64,000 bases of DNA from Flaviramulus basaltis (lineage in GTDB: Bacteria > Bacteroidota > Bacteroidia > Flavobacteriales > Flavobacteriaceae). Positions 10,501 to 19,474 of this stretch are shown piece by piece; the first letter of the stretch is position 1; each line of letters begins with the position of its first letter. Where the stretch lies: NCBI RefSeq assembly GCF_900114265.1, contig NZ_FPKV01000006.1:32973-96972 (forward strand). The letters are read 5' to 3'. The notes under the pieces are model-generated. The model was not told the origin of the DNA. It saw only the letters and a list, made by a program, of their open reading frames with translations, and made no database searches. Both the position numbers and the translations under genes were made by a program.

Positions 10501-13500
10501 ACTCTGGCGCAATAAATATAAACGTCACAAATACTAATGGAAATACCTTAGAGTATAGTATAGATAATGGAGTTACATTTTTTAATTCACCAGTATTTAA
10601 TGGATTAACAGCTGGAGATTACGATGTTGTAGTTCAATATACTGTAGGAACAGATGTTTGTATAACTGCTCCACAAACTATTAGTATTACAACAACAACA
10701 GCAATTACAGGAACCGCAACATTAACATCTCCTTATACTTGTACGACTAATGGAGAGATAACTGTTTCTGGTGTTTCTGGAGGAACAGGGCCATATGAAT
10801 ATAGTTTAGATGGAACAACATTTCAAACAGGAACAACGTTTTCTGGTTTAACCGATGGAACTTATACAGTTACAATTAGAGACACAAATAGTTGTACTTT
10901 TTTAACAGCTTCTATAACTATAGATTCATTAAATCCACCAACAGATTTAGATTTTAGTAATTCGCCTATAAGTTGCCCAACAATTACATCTGATGTAACA
11001 TTAACAACTACAGGAGGGTTAGCACCATTGGAATATAGAATTATATTACCAGCAGCATCAGCAACAGCTTTTCAAACATCAAATATTTTTTCTGGATTAA
11101 CACCAGCAACTTATACTTTTGAGGTTAGAGATGCTAATGATTGTACATATGCTGAATCTTATACAATCCCGCCTTTACCACCAATTACATTAAGTACTGT
11201 TATAACTAAAGATTTAGATTGTACGGCATTACCAGATGGCATTATTACTGGAAATATTTCAAGTGGAGTTGCACCATTTACATATCAAGTGTCATTTAAC
11301 GGAAGTGCTTATAGTAGTTCAACATCAGTTACTGGAAGTACATTTACACATACAGCAACAACAGATGGAACTTACCAGTTTTTAATAACTGATGCTAATG
11401 GATGTAATGTAGAATCTGGAGTACAAACTATTAATGTTATTTCTTTACCAGAAATTATTTCGGTTACTCAAACACAATCTATTCTTTGTAGTGGTGATAA
11501 TAATGCTGCCATAAATATTACAATAAATAATACAGTTGGTACACCAGCTTTTGTTATCAATGTTTTTAATAATACAACAGGAACAGATTATGGAACTCAA
11601 ACTTCTGGTTTAACTGCTGGAGATTATACCATTACTTTAACCGATTCTAAATCTTGTGCAGATACAGAAAATATTACAATTGCAGAACCAAGTCCAATAG
11701 TAGTTATTAATGATGCAAATCCAATAACTTGTCAAGATGATGGAACAGGAACTGGTACAAACATTACATTTGGTGCTGTGATTGTGCAAAGTGTAACTGG
11801 AGGAACAGCACCATATAACTATTATGTTACGGGAACCAATGGGTATTCTGCATCAGAGCTTAATGCGTCTGGAACTGTATCAACTACGTTTGATGTTGTA
11901 GATTTTGGATTATACCAAATTAATGTTGTTGATGCTAATGGGTGCTCTGTATTGATTCAAGATGTATTGGTTGCATCACCACCAAACGATTTAGATATTT
12001 CTATTAATTCTGTTGCAGACTGTACAACTGGAGGTGAAGCTGTTGTAGATATAGGAACAACTTTAGTTAGTTCAGGCCCTTTTTTCTTTGATATTTATAG
12101 AGGTTTTGTACCTGCGCCACCACCAGGAGGAACTTGGGTAGCTGAGGATAGTTCAGGAAGTCAATCTGCGACATTTACAGGTTTATTACCAGGTGTAACT
12201 TACACTTTTATAGTGTATGACATGTCTACAGGTTGTAGCTATTACGAAACTGCAACACTTCCAATTCCAACAAATTCAACTTTAACAGCAGATGCATTAA
12301 CATCAAATAATATTACTTGTGTTGGAAGTGCGGATGGAAATGTCTCATTCACAGTAAATAGTATTTATGGTGCAGCTACTAATGTAAATTATGAAATATT
12401 TGATTCGCTATCATTAATTTCAACAGGAATTAGTAGTTCAGGAGTCGTACCAGCAGGCGGTTCATTATCTATAAGTAACTTAGGACCATTACCTTTTGGG
12501 AATTATTTTGCTTTAGTAACCGAAATCTCTGGACCAAATGCAGGATGTAGTGTGATTACAGTGCCATTTAATATTACAGAATCTGCTATTGATTTAAGCA
12601 TTTCTGCTGCTGTAGATAAAAACGCAAATTGTAATCCAAATTCAGGAGTCATTACAGCTATTGCTAGCAATGGTACAGCACCATATTTATATCAAATAAC
12701 AACATCAGCTACAGCTCCTTTAGCTACAGATCCTTTATGGGCTTCTGCAAATGTTTTTAATATGAATGCAGGGAGTTATTATGTTCATGTTATTGATGCT
12801 TATGGCTGTATAAAATCAACATCGGTTATAGTTTTAGATGCAGATTCAGAACCAGTAATTACAGCCACTGTAACCAATCAATGTACAGTAACGGAAGGTA
12901 ATTTTGAAATAGATGTTAATTTAACAACATTAGGGATTTCACCTTATAGTTATAGTATTGACGGTGGTGCTTTTCAAACACGTACAGCACCTTTTACCAT
13001 ATCAAACTTAGCATCAGGAACTCATACTGTTGAGGTGCAAGATGCCAATGGTTGTGGTAATTTAGTATCGATTGATATTCTTTCTCCAATAGGATTATTG
13101 CCACAGGTAACAGCAAATCCAACTTGTAATGATGACGATGGAGAAATAACAATAACAGGTTCTGGAGGCTCGGGTACTTATAATTATTCAATAAGTCCAA
13201 ATCCAGCATCAATAAGTTTAGGAGGAAATGTGTTTTCTGGTGTGCCATCAGGGACATATACAGTTACAATAACAGATACAGTGACTTTATGTACAGAAAA
13301 TGTTGATATTTTTATTCAATCTGCAACACTTCCAACGGTGACTTTAACATCACCTAAAGCTGTAACTTGTTTTGGAGATAATGATGGTACTTTTGAACTT
13401 AATGTGAGTGGGTACTCAGGAGCTTATACTTATGAAGTGTTAGATAGTTCTTTTACTTCTATTTTTGGAGTCGTTTCAGCAAATACATCAACAAATCCTT

Positions 13501-15836
13501 TATTAATAACAGGTCTTTTAGCAGACAGTTATACAGTTGTTATTAATGAGACAGCTAGTCCTTTTTGTTCTGCAACATCAGGAGTTGTTATTATTTCATC
13601 ACCAGTATCAACATTAACGGTAGTCGCTACAGAAACATCTAATGTAACATGTGATGATAATTCAGGAACTATTACTGCTATTGCCGATGGTGGTTGGGGT
13701 ACTTATGAATACGAATTAACAGGAGCTGCAACCGTAGCTTATTCTTCAAATGGAACATTTACTAATTTATCGGCTGGAGTTTATACGGTTAATGTAAGAG
13801 ATTCTGGTGGCTGTATTGCTTCAGATAATGTTATATTATCTATCCCAAATCCAATAAGTGCAACAGTTACTGCAAGTACAACATTATTATCTTGTTTTGG
13901 AGATACAAATGCTTCAATAACGACTAGTGTTGTAACTGGCGGACAAGGAAGTAATTATACTTATACACTTAATATGACGTCTCCAACAGTGAGTTCGTCT
14001 GGTCCACAAACATCACCTGTTTTTAACAATTTAGGATTTGGAACTTATAATGTTGTAATAAATGATGGTTATAATTGTTCATTTAATTCACCAAATATTA
14101 TTATTTCACAGCCTACTGAAATACAAGCTAGTCTAGTTAAAGAAACATCACAAACATGTTTAACAAGTTCAACACTAACACTAAATGCTTCTGGAGGAAC
14201 TGGAACTTATGAGTATAGTGATACTGATACTTTTACAACTATATTAGGTTCGTTTACAACATCAACAACATTTTCTGTGGCAGTAGGAACTTATCAATAC
14301 TATGTAAGAGATGCTAATGGTTGTATAGCATTTGTCTCAAATGAAATAACAATCGATCCATTACCAACATTAGAAGTTATTTTGGATGTAACTAATGCTA
14401 CAATTAATTGTGCAGGAGATAATACAGGTGTTATAATAGCAACCGCTCAAGGAGGTTTAGGCAATTATGTTTATACATTAGAAGATACAGCAGGTAATAC
14501 TATTACACCAGTAACTCAAGATAGTCCAGGAGTATTTACAAATCTTCCTGTTGGAACTTATCAAGTAAGGGTTGATAGTGGTGACTGTTTAACAATAAGT
14601 GCTCAAATTCCTATTACAGAACCTTCTGCTCCATTAATAGCTAGTTTTGTTGTATCTAATGTTACTTGCCCAGGCATTGATGATGGAGTATTAGAAATTA
14701 CCGCTTCTGGCGGAACAGGAATTATAAAATATGCTATTTCACCAAGATTGGATCAGTTTTTTGAAATTTCATTATTTGAAAATCTTTCTCCAGGAAATTA
14801 TCAAGGAATTGCTCAAGATGAATTAGGTTGTTTCGTTCTTTTTGATTTTATCATAGAAGCCCCAATTCCTGTAGCAGTTACTATTGTCTCAAATTCAATT
14901 ATTCCCGAAGCTTGTAGTGGTGATTTAGATGGTGAATTCAGTATTGAAATTTCTGGGGGTGAAATGCCATATAGTGTAAGTTTAGACGATATAAATGGGA
15001 CTTATACTGTAGGTACCTCAATCCAAACTCAATTCGATTTTATTAATTTAGAAGGAGGAGATCATATTGTTTACGTACTTGATAATGTAGGTTGTCCAAC
15101 AGAGTGGAATATTGCATTCCCAACATCTGTACTTATTGATGCCGTACTTGATATAGAGTATTGTACTAACACTATAGATGCAACAAGTAATAGGGTTACT
15201 GTAACTGTAGATGATACAACTGTTAACCTTTCTGATTTAGATTACTCTTTAGATGGAGGAGTTTATCAATCTAGTAATATATTTATTGATCTTATTGCAG
15301 GAAATCATTATATTACCATAAGACATACAAATACATGTGAAGTAGTTATAGATTTTGAAATTGAGCAATTTGATGCTTTAGCATTAACTTTAGAAGATGG
15401 AGAAATAAATGAAATTGTTACCGCTACAAGTGGAGGTTCTGGAAATTATGAATACACACTTAATGGCGTGTCTTACGGAAGTACAAATACATTTATTATT
15501 TATGAATCTGGCGATTATACCGTAACAGTAACAGATAGTAACGGTTGTATAGCTACTGCTACAAGATATTATGAATATATAGATGTGTGCATACCTAATT
15601 ATTTTACACCAATTAGTGAAGGCTGGGGGCCAGGTTGTGCATCTCAATATAAAGATTTAACATTTGATATCTTTGATAGATATGGTCGTAAAATAGCTAC
15701 TTTAGGAGTTGGTGAAAAATGGGATGGAAAATACCATGGTGCAGAGCTTCCGTCTGGAGATTATTGGTATGTTGTAAGATTGAATGATGTTAATGATAAT
15801 CGTGAATTTGTGGGACACTTTACACTTTATAGATAA
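7599..15836 (+). CDS. Giant SprB-repeat adhesin with T9SS type B sorting domain
   Basis: 2,745 residues. I choose the ATG at 7599, because the in-frame TTG two codons upstream would only add 'MT' ahead of the same signal peptide (MEKTTYLKNLLIVFVSLFSFSVIGQ). Residues ~30-360 form a unique N-terminal region. Residues ~360-510 look like a DUF11-type domain ('NIVLTKIVEDEFGND', 'ELYYIIGFQNTGNDDATNLTI'). Many SprB-like Cys-containing modules follow up to ~2650. The last ~90 residues are a type B T9SS signal ('NYFTPISEGWGPGC', 'FDRYGRKI', 'WDGKYHG', 'LPSGDYWYVV', 'GHFTLYR'). I expect export by T9SS and a role in surface adhesion or gliding. It is intact, unlike its upstream paralogue. The C-terminal ~1,000 residues match the upstream adhesin module for module. 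Confidence 0.9.
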   Translation: MEKTTYLKNLLIVFVSLFSFSVIGQNLVPFSPRYDEAIKGDILLIGNSNVGLHVSDPYNGTGTNDGINAAVYVDIDGDASTFNSSSADLDVPNDVSCYQIVYAGLYWSAVVDGDEPISDIKFKTPGGTYTDITGTEVYFQNAANDNNSNTYVYYHDVTDMLTALPDPEGTYAVANISSLIGPRPNSEGLSAGWSLFVVYEDPLLPSKYITSFDGFTKITSTISETFPVSGFKTIPTGPVRAKFAFNTIEGDRSYTGDYLRLNGNTIDATNNAGTVIRSGNNFFNSTSSIIDPITNTPELFTARNPNGSNTLGFDSGIINIPNAGNTIIANSATSATISLGSTLDIYYYYFSAFAIEIIAPNIVLTKIVEDEFGNDIGGQVVDLGDELYYIIGFQNTGNDDATNLTIRDILPTNIVFNYPSDIDVLPAGVSVQSYDSTTRELIFSVDPSVVEENDPVSEIRFKVTVVSTCSLLSDACSNNIDNQAYSTYQGTINPDFTISDDPSFATNTGCLLSPGATNFLADLNDCTFEEEVVLCGESTTLTAGNGYDAYSWSTSQSGTPVIGTTQSISVTETGTYYVHNTAVAPCQSIDQVFEVITFGANVTNPLIPFADEVVTCPNDGKLLPNFYLCGTTDSRLIETAITDTTSIIWEKLDETSCTAVTNQDCANEDDACTWNQVATGPDFTIDNAGQYRLTLNYEGGCFNQFFFNVYTNLLTPTVTSRDIYCTTPGEIVVGGVPSGYEFSIDGTNYQNSNVFSVTTAGLYDVYIRQIGVTPNPCIFSVPDVQIRDRDFTTSTIVTQPLCYGELGSVVLAANDVRPQYFFSIYDGVTLINSVGPIAESDYTFDNLSPGTYTVNVSTEDGCAYTGDIEIINPPLLEATAALTKPLTCTDGEITVYPVGGTPPYSYFVNSTTVFQGTPIINVPTVGVYNITVVDFNNCSVDVSITVDAIAEPDFTISQTNILCADEINSGAININVTNTNGNTLEYSIDNGVTFFNSPVFNGLTAGDYDVVVQYTVGTDVCITAPQTISITTTTAITGTATLTSPYTCTTNGEITVSGVSGGTGPYEYSLDGTTFQTGTTFSGLTDGTYTVTIRDTNSCTFLTASITIDSLNPPTDLDFSNSPISCPTITSDVTLTTTGGLAPLEYRIILPAASATAFQTSNIFSGLTPATYTFEVRDANDCTYAESYTIPPLPPITLSTVITKDLDCTALPDGIITGNISSGVAPFTYQVSFNGSAYSSSTSVTGSTFTHTATTDGTYQFLITDANGCNVESGVQTINVISLPEIISVTQTQSILCSGDNNAAINITINNTVGTPAFVINVFNNTTGTDYGTQTSGLTAGDYTITLTDSKSCADTENITIAEPSPIVVINDANPITCQDDGTGTGTNITFGAVIVQSVTGGTAPYNYYVTGTNGYSASELNASGTVSTTFDVVDFGLYQINVVDANGCSVLIQDVLVASPPNDLDISINSVADCTTGGEAVVDIGTTLVSSGPFFFDIYRGFVPAPPPGGTWVAEDSSGSQSATFTGLLPGVTYTFIVYDMSTGCSYYETATLPIPTNSTLTADALTSNNITCVGSADGNVSFTVNSIYGAATNVNYEIFDSLSLISTGISSSGVVPAGGSLSISNLGPLPFGNYFALVTEISGPNAGCSVITVPFNITESAIDLSISAAVDKNANCNPNSGVITAIASNGTAPYLYQITTSATAPLATDPLWASANVFNMNAGSYYVHVIDAYGCIKSTSVIVLDADSEPVITATVTNQCTVTEGNFEIDVNLTTLGISPYSYSIDGGAFQTRTAPFTISNLASGTHTVEVQDANGCGNLVSIDILSPIGLLPQVTANPTCNDDDGEITITGSGGSGTYNYSISPNPASISLGGNVFSGVPSGTYTVTITDTVTLCTENVDIFIQSATLPTVTLTSPKAVTCFGDNDGTFELNVSGYSGAYTYEVLDSSFTSIFGVVSANTSTNPLLITGLLADSYTVVINETASPFCSATSGVVIISSPVSTLTVVATETSNVTCDDNSGTITAIADGGWGTYEYELTGAATVAYSSNGTFTNLSAGVYTVNVRDSGGCIASDNVILSIPNPISATVTASTTLLSCFGDTNASITTSVVTGGQGSNYTYTLNMTSPTVSSSGPQTSPVFNNLGFGTYNVVINDGYNCSFNSPNIIISQPTEIQASLVKETSQTCLTSSTLTLNASGGTGTYEYSDTDTFTTILGSFTTSTTFSVAVGTYQYYVRDANGCIAFVSNEITIDPLPTLEVILDVTNATINCAGDNTGVIIATAQGGLGNYVYTLEDTAGNTITPVTQDSPGVFTNLPVGTYQVRVDSGDCLTISAQIPITEPSAPLIASFVVSNVTCPGIDDGVLEITASGGTGIIKYAISPRLDQFFEISLFENLSPGNYQGIAQDELGCFVLFDFIIEAPIPVAVTIVSNSIIPEACSGDLDGEFSIEISGGEMPYSVSLDDINGTYTVGTSIQTQFDFINLEGGDHIVYVLDNVGCPTEWNIAFPTSVLIDAVLDIEYCTNTIDATSNRVTVTVDDTTVNLSDLDYSLDGGVYQSSNIFIDLIAGNHYITIRHTNTCEVVIDFEIEQFDALALTLEDGEINEIVTATSGGSGNYEYTLNGVSYGSTNTFIIYESGDYTVTVTDSNGCIATATRYYEYIDVCIPNYFTPISEGWGPGCASQYKDLTFDIFDRYGRKIATLGVGEKWDGKYHGAELPSGDYWYVVRLNDVNDNREFVGHFTLYR

Positions 15837-15874
15837 TGATAAAGATTGTTTACCTCGTTAAAGGAATTATTTAA

Positions 15875-16852
15875 ATGCGAAAAATAATTATATATGTATT
15901 ATTTTTAGTTCTTGCTAAAAGTTATGGGCAAGAGCTAAATTTGCCTGTCTTTACCCAATATTTGGCTGATAATAATTTTGTAATATCTCCAACCTATGCA
16001 GGAATTGGAGATAATTTAAAATTAAGAGCTAATGGTTTAACACAATGGGTAGGTATAAAAGATGCACCAGACAATCAGTCTGTTTATGCAGATTTTAGAA
16101 TTTCAGATCGCACAGGAATAGGCATGTCTTTTTATAACGATAGCAATGGGAACACTATTCAAACAGGAGCTAAATTCTCTTTTGCACATCATCTTATTTT
16201 AGATTATTATACTAAACAGTATTTATCATTTGGTATATCCTATAACATTAATAATATTAGATTTGATATTAATAATTTTACTAACGGTAATAATCAACCT
16301 CCAGTTTCTAACCCAAATATTACAGATGATAGAAAAAATTCAAACAATAATTTTGATGTAGGTGTATTATATAGAAATAGAGGGTTTTATTTAAGTTTTA
16401 ATGCTAATAATGTTTTAGAAAAAAAATTAGATGAAGTGATTGTTCAAAACGAACCACAACTTCTCTTAAATTATCAAATATATTCAGGTTTTACTTTTAG
16501 AGGACCTAAAAATAGTGGGTTGGAATTTGAGCCATCAGTGTATTATCAAATGTTTACAAGTGACAAACGCTCAAGTACCGATTTAAATTTTAAGTTCCGT
16601 AAGTTTAATAGAAATGAAGATTATTATTGGGCAGGAGTATCATACCGTTTTCTTAACGATCAACTTTTAAAACCTTTAAATCTTGGTCCAATGGCAGGAT
16701 TCAAAAAATCAATTTTTTATTTTGGATATGCATACCAAGTAACCATTAATGATTTATCTGGGTTTAACTCAGGAACTCATGTTATTACTATTGGTATAGA
16801 CTTTTTACAAGGCATTAGTAATTGTCCATGTACTCAGAGTCCTGTACATTAA
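15875..16852 (+). CDS. PorP/SprF family T9SS outer-membrane protein (second copy)
   Basis: 325 residues starting 38 bp after the giant adhesin. It has a signal peptide ending 'SYGQ', then 'ELNLPVFTQYLADNNFVISPTYAGIGDN', and shares the conserved ending 'FLQGISNCPCTQSP.H' with its paralogue at 6038-7012. I estimate about 70-75% identity between the two by eye. Its role is inferred from the family: helping a specific type B-sorted partner reach or stay on the surface. It closes the second adhesin module and is followed by a convergent gene on the other strand. Confidence 0.9.
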   Translation: MRKIIIYVLFLVLAKSYGQELNLPVFTQYLADNNFVISPTYAGIGDNLKLRANGLTQWVGIKDAPDNQSVYADFRISDRTGIGMSFYNDSNGNTIQTGAKFSFAHHLILDYYTKQYLSFGISYNINNIRFDINNFTNGNNQPPVSNPNITDDRKNSNNNFDVGVLYRNRGFYLSFNANNVLEKKLDEVIVQNEPQLLLNYQIYSGFTFRGPKNSGLEFEPSVYYQMFTSDKRSSTDLNFKFRKFNRNEDYYWAGVSYRFLNDQLLKPLNLGPMAGFKKSIFYFGYAYQVTINDLSGFNSGTHVITIGIDFLQGISNCPCTQSPVH

Positions 16853-16910
16853 ATTTTGCTAAATTTTTTATTTAGAAATTAGAAATTAAGTTTTATTTAT
16901 TTAATAGCAG

Positions 16911-17945
16911 TTAGTTTTCAACAATTTCAACCTCGAATAATTTATCCCATCGTTTACCAGTTACAAAAATAGTTTTGGTAAGTGGATTGTAAGCAATACC
17001 ATTTAAAACATCTAAACCTTCGTGTTGAGTCACTAGTTTTTTAAGAGGAGAAAAGTCTATTACACCAATTACAGCGCCATTTATAGGGTTTATTATAGCT
17101 ACACCATCTTTTTGATAGCGGTTTGCATATATTTTTCCGTCAATCCACTCCATTTCATTAATACCAACAATTTTACCTTTATTAGTATATACTTGAATAA
17201 AGGCTTCTTCAACTAAAGTCTCCGGATTTAAAAGCCATATTTTTTCAGTGCCATCGCTTTTATAAATAGTGTTTTTATTATTACATAATCCCCAGCCTTC
17301 TTTACTATTGCCATATTTAAAACTGCTTAGTTTTTCAAAAGTATTTACATCATAAACAAAACCTGTACCTTTTTGCCAAGTAAGTTGGTATACTTTATTG
17401 TTTAAAATGGTAAGACCTTCTCCAAAATATTCGTCAGCTAAATCAATGTTTTTAATTACTTCTCCAGTTTTATAATTTACTTTTCTAAGCTTAGATTCTT
17501 TATACTGTCCTGTGCTTTCGTAAAGTGTATAGTTAAAAAATTCAATACCTTGAGTGTAAGATGTGATGTCGTGCGGATACTCATTAATAATTTTATAATT
17601 ATAAACTTGAGGTAAATCACTATTTAAAATAGTTATAACGGAGGTTGCAACTTGTTTTTCATTATTAAAATACACTGTAGCTTCAATTGTTTGTTTTCCT
17701 AATTTAAAGTTTTTTAACTCTGAGTTTTCATCAATCTTTTTTCCATTTAAAGTATAAGAAACTGAATCTATAGTTTGCCCTTTTTTATTATTTAAAGACA
17801 ATTTTAAGGTTTCATTATTAGAAATATTACCTTTTTCAGTATTGGTTTTAATAGCAAAATCACTTTTTTTACTTCCAGAATTTGATCCACAAGAAATTAG
17901 TATTCCACTTAAAAATATGATTGTTAGATATTTGAATGTTTTCAT
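16911..17945 (-). CDS. Glutaminyl-peptide cyclotransferase-like lipoprotein
   Basis: 344 residues. A lipoprotein signal (MKTFKYLTIIFLSGILISCGS, Cys in the lipobox) is followed by a short Ig-like segment (~30-105) and then the glutamine cyclotransferase beta-propeller domain. Conserved stretches include 'YPHDITSYTQGIEF', 'LYESTGQY', 'YFGEGLTILNNKVYQLTW', 'GWGLCNN', 'INEMEWIDGKIYANRY' and 'VLNGIAYNPLTKTIFVTGKRW'. The family converts N-terminal glutamine of peptides to pyroglutamate, which fits a periplasmic or surface location. T9SS cargo often exposes an N-terminal Gln after signal removal, as the 'GQ' at the adhesin signal site suggests, so a link to the neighbouring surface proteins is possible but is my inference. 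Confidence 0.9.
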   Translation of the reverse strand: MKTFKYLTIIFLSGILISCGSNSGSKKSDFAIKTNTEKGNISNNETLKLSLNNKKGQTIDSVSYTLNGKKIDENSELKNFKLGKQTIEATVYFNNEKQVATSVITILNSDLPQVYNYKIINEYPHDITSYTQGIEFFNYTLYESTGQYKESKLRKVNYKTGEVIKNIDLADEYFGEGLTILNNKVYQLTWQKGTGFVYDVNTFEKLSSFKYGNSKEGWGLCNNKNTIYKSDGTEKIWLLNPETLVEEAFIQVYTNKGKIVGINEMEWIDGKIYANRYQKDGVAIINPINGAVIGVIDFSPLKKLVTQHEGLDVLNGIAYNPLTKTIFVTGKRWDKLFEVEIVEN

Positions 17946-17999
17946 TTCGAATTATAAATTTATAGCAAGATATTTATTTAAAATCAGTTTAAAAAATCA

Positions 18000-18029
18000 T
18001 TGTGAAAATTTTAAAAGTTTGTATCTTTG
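18000..18029 (+). promoter_or_regulatory. Bacteroidota-type promoter for SRP RNA
   Basis: TTG at 18000-18002 and TATCTTTG at 18022-18029, separated by 19 bp, match the -33 and -7 elements of Bacteroidota sigma-ABfr promoters. The predicted start lies about 6 bp downstream, exactly where the SRP RNA 5' stem begins. Confidence 0.75.
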
Positions 18030-18034
18030 CACCC

Positions 18035-18128
18035 GGCAAGTCCTACACAACCAGCTCCTGTTGAATCCTCCAGGTCGGGAACGAAGCAAAGGTAAATGGT
18101 CGTAGCGGTGTGATGTAGGTAGCTTGCC
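18035..18128 (+). ncRNA. ffs: Signal recognition particle RNA, small bacterial type
   Basis: The terminal stem pairs GGCAAG (18035-18040) with CTTGCC (18123-18128). The apical part carries the conserved SRP domain IV pattern: CCAGGTCGGGAACGAAGCA includes the symmetric-loop and GGAA tetraloop signature bound by Ffh. A run of seven T follows the 3' stem and serves as terminator. About 94 nt, as expected for a small 4.5S-like RNA. It works with Ffh and FtsY in co-translational membrane targeting. Confidence 0.92.
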
Positions 18129-18189
18129 TTTTTTTATGCCTTTTAGTTTGGTAAATCTTTTTATCTTTAAACTCACAAAATTTCAATAA

Positions 18190-18993
18190 ATGTCTAAAGT
18201 TGTTTTAATAACAGGTGGTTCTTCTGGTATAGGAAAATCTATTGGTGAGTTTTTAAATGAAAAAGGTTTTATAGTTTATGGTACTAGCAGAAATCCTGAT
18301 AATTATAAAAATAGTAAGTTTCCAATTTTAGCTTTAGATGTTAAAAAAGTTGAAACTATTAATGAGACAATTTCTGAAATTATAAAAAAAGAAAACAGAT
18401 TAGATGTAGTCATTAATAATGCAGGTGCAGGTATTACAGGACCTATAGAAGAAATTCCTGAATCTGAAATTAAAAACAATTTTGATACAAACTTTTTTGG
18501 ACCAATAAATGTAATTAAAGCGGCATTACCACAGATGCGAAAACAGGAATCTGGGTTAATCATAAACATAACATCTATAGCAGGTTATATGGGTTTACCT
18601 TATCGAGGTGTTTATAGTGCTAGTAAAGGTGCATTAGAGCTTTTAACCGAAGCTTTTAGAATGGAGTTAAAAGATTTCAATATAAAAATGACAAACGTTG
18701 CTCCTGGAGATTTTGCAACCAATATTGCTGCAGGTCGCTATCATGCGCCATTACTAGAAAATTCACCTTATAAAAAACCTTACGGCGATACTTTAGAGTT
18801 AATGAATGCGCATGTGGATAATGGTAGTAATCCTAATATGATGGCCGAAGCGGTTTATAAAATTATTAATAACCCTAATCCTAAAGTACATTACAAAGTA
18901 GGGGAGTTTATGCAGAAGTTTTCTATAGTATTAAAAAGAATTTTGCCAGATAAAGTTTATGAAAAGCTTTTAATGAAGCATTATAAGCTTTAA
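18190..18993 (+). CDS. SDR family oxidoreductase
   Basis: 267 residues, a full-length classical short-chain dehydrogenase. The NAD(P)-binding motif is TGGSSGIG near residue 8, 'NNAGAG' follows near residue 77, the catalytic Ser sits in 'NITSIAGY', and the YxxxK motif is 'YSASK'. After that comes 'VAPGDFATNI'. The C-terminal extension (~210-267, 'KIINNPNPKVHYKVGEFMQKF') resembles SDRs annotated as generic short-chain oxidoreductases. The substrate cannot be told. It is preceded by the SRP RNA with its own terminator, so it needs a separate promoter, which I do not see clearly. Confidence 0.88.
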   Translation: MSKVVLITGGSSGIGKSIGEFLNEKGFIVYGTSRNPDNYKNSKFPILALDVKKVETINETISEIIKKENRLDVVINNAGAGITGPIEEIPESEIKNNFDTNFFGPINVIKAALPQMRKQESGLIINITSIAGYMGLPYRGVYSASKGALELLTEAFRMELKDFNIKMTNVAPGDFATNIAAGRYHAPLLENSPYKKPYGDTLELMNAHVDNGSNPNMMAEAVYKIINNPNPKVHYKVGEFMQKFSIVLKRILPDKVYEKLLMKHYKL

Positions 18994-19044
18994 TACGGTT
19001 TGTTTGGTATAGTACTTGATGCCATTGTTTTATAAATTAGACTT

Positions 19045-19470
19045 ATGAAACGATATTCTATTTTTGCACTGTTTTTTTTATTTCTCCTCTTTATTAATTG
19101 CGAAAACGTAATTGATTGTATTATTAATGTAAGACCCGAACTTCACGATGTAAAGTTAAAAGTAGGTTACAGTGATAAGTATTATTTCGATAAAATCACT
19201 GCTGAAGTTAAAAATGAACCGAACGACAACAGTTATGATTATTATTTTGATGTTTATGGAGATGTTCCTAATGGAATAGAAATTATTTATGATTATAGGG
19301 ATGTTATTTTAGAAGGTATTCCGACTGAAAAAGGAAGATTTACATTCACAGTTTATTTAGATGTAGACCCTTATGTAGATTACTATTATGATGACTACGG
19401 AGATGTGATTTACGATGATTCATTGTGTACAGACAGTACATCAAAAAACTACACGCTTGTTATCAAATAG
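19045..19470 (+). CDS. Small predicted lipoprotein, unknown function
   Basis: 141 residues. The signal (MKRYSIFALFFLFLLFINCEN) ends in a plausible lipobox with Cys at residue 19. The mature part is rich in Asp and Tyr ('PYVDYYYDDYGDVIYDD') and looks like an all-beta, Ig-like fold ('GIPTEKGRFTFTVYLDV'). I do not recognise the family. It starts 51 bp after the SDR on the same strand and ends 4 bp from the convergent gene at 19475. A short 7-bp inverted repeat (19466-19483) spans that junction and may act as a weak two-way terminator. Confidence 0.7.
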   Translation: MKRYSIFALFFLFLLFINCENVIDCIINVRPELHDVKLKVGYSDKYYFDKITAEVKNEPNDNSYDYYFDVYGDVPNGIEIIYDYRDVILEGIPTEKGRFTFTVYLDVDPYVDYYYDDYGDVIYDDSLCTDSTSKNYTLVIK

Positions 19471-19474
19471 ATTT

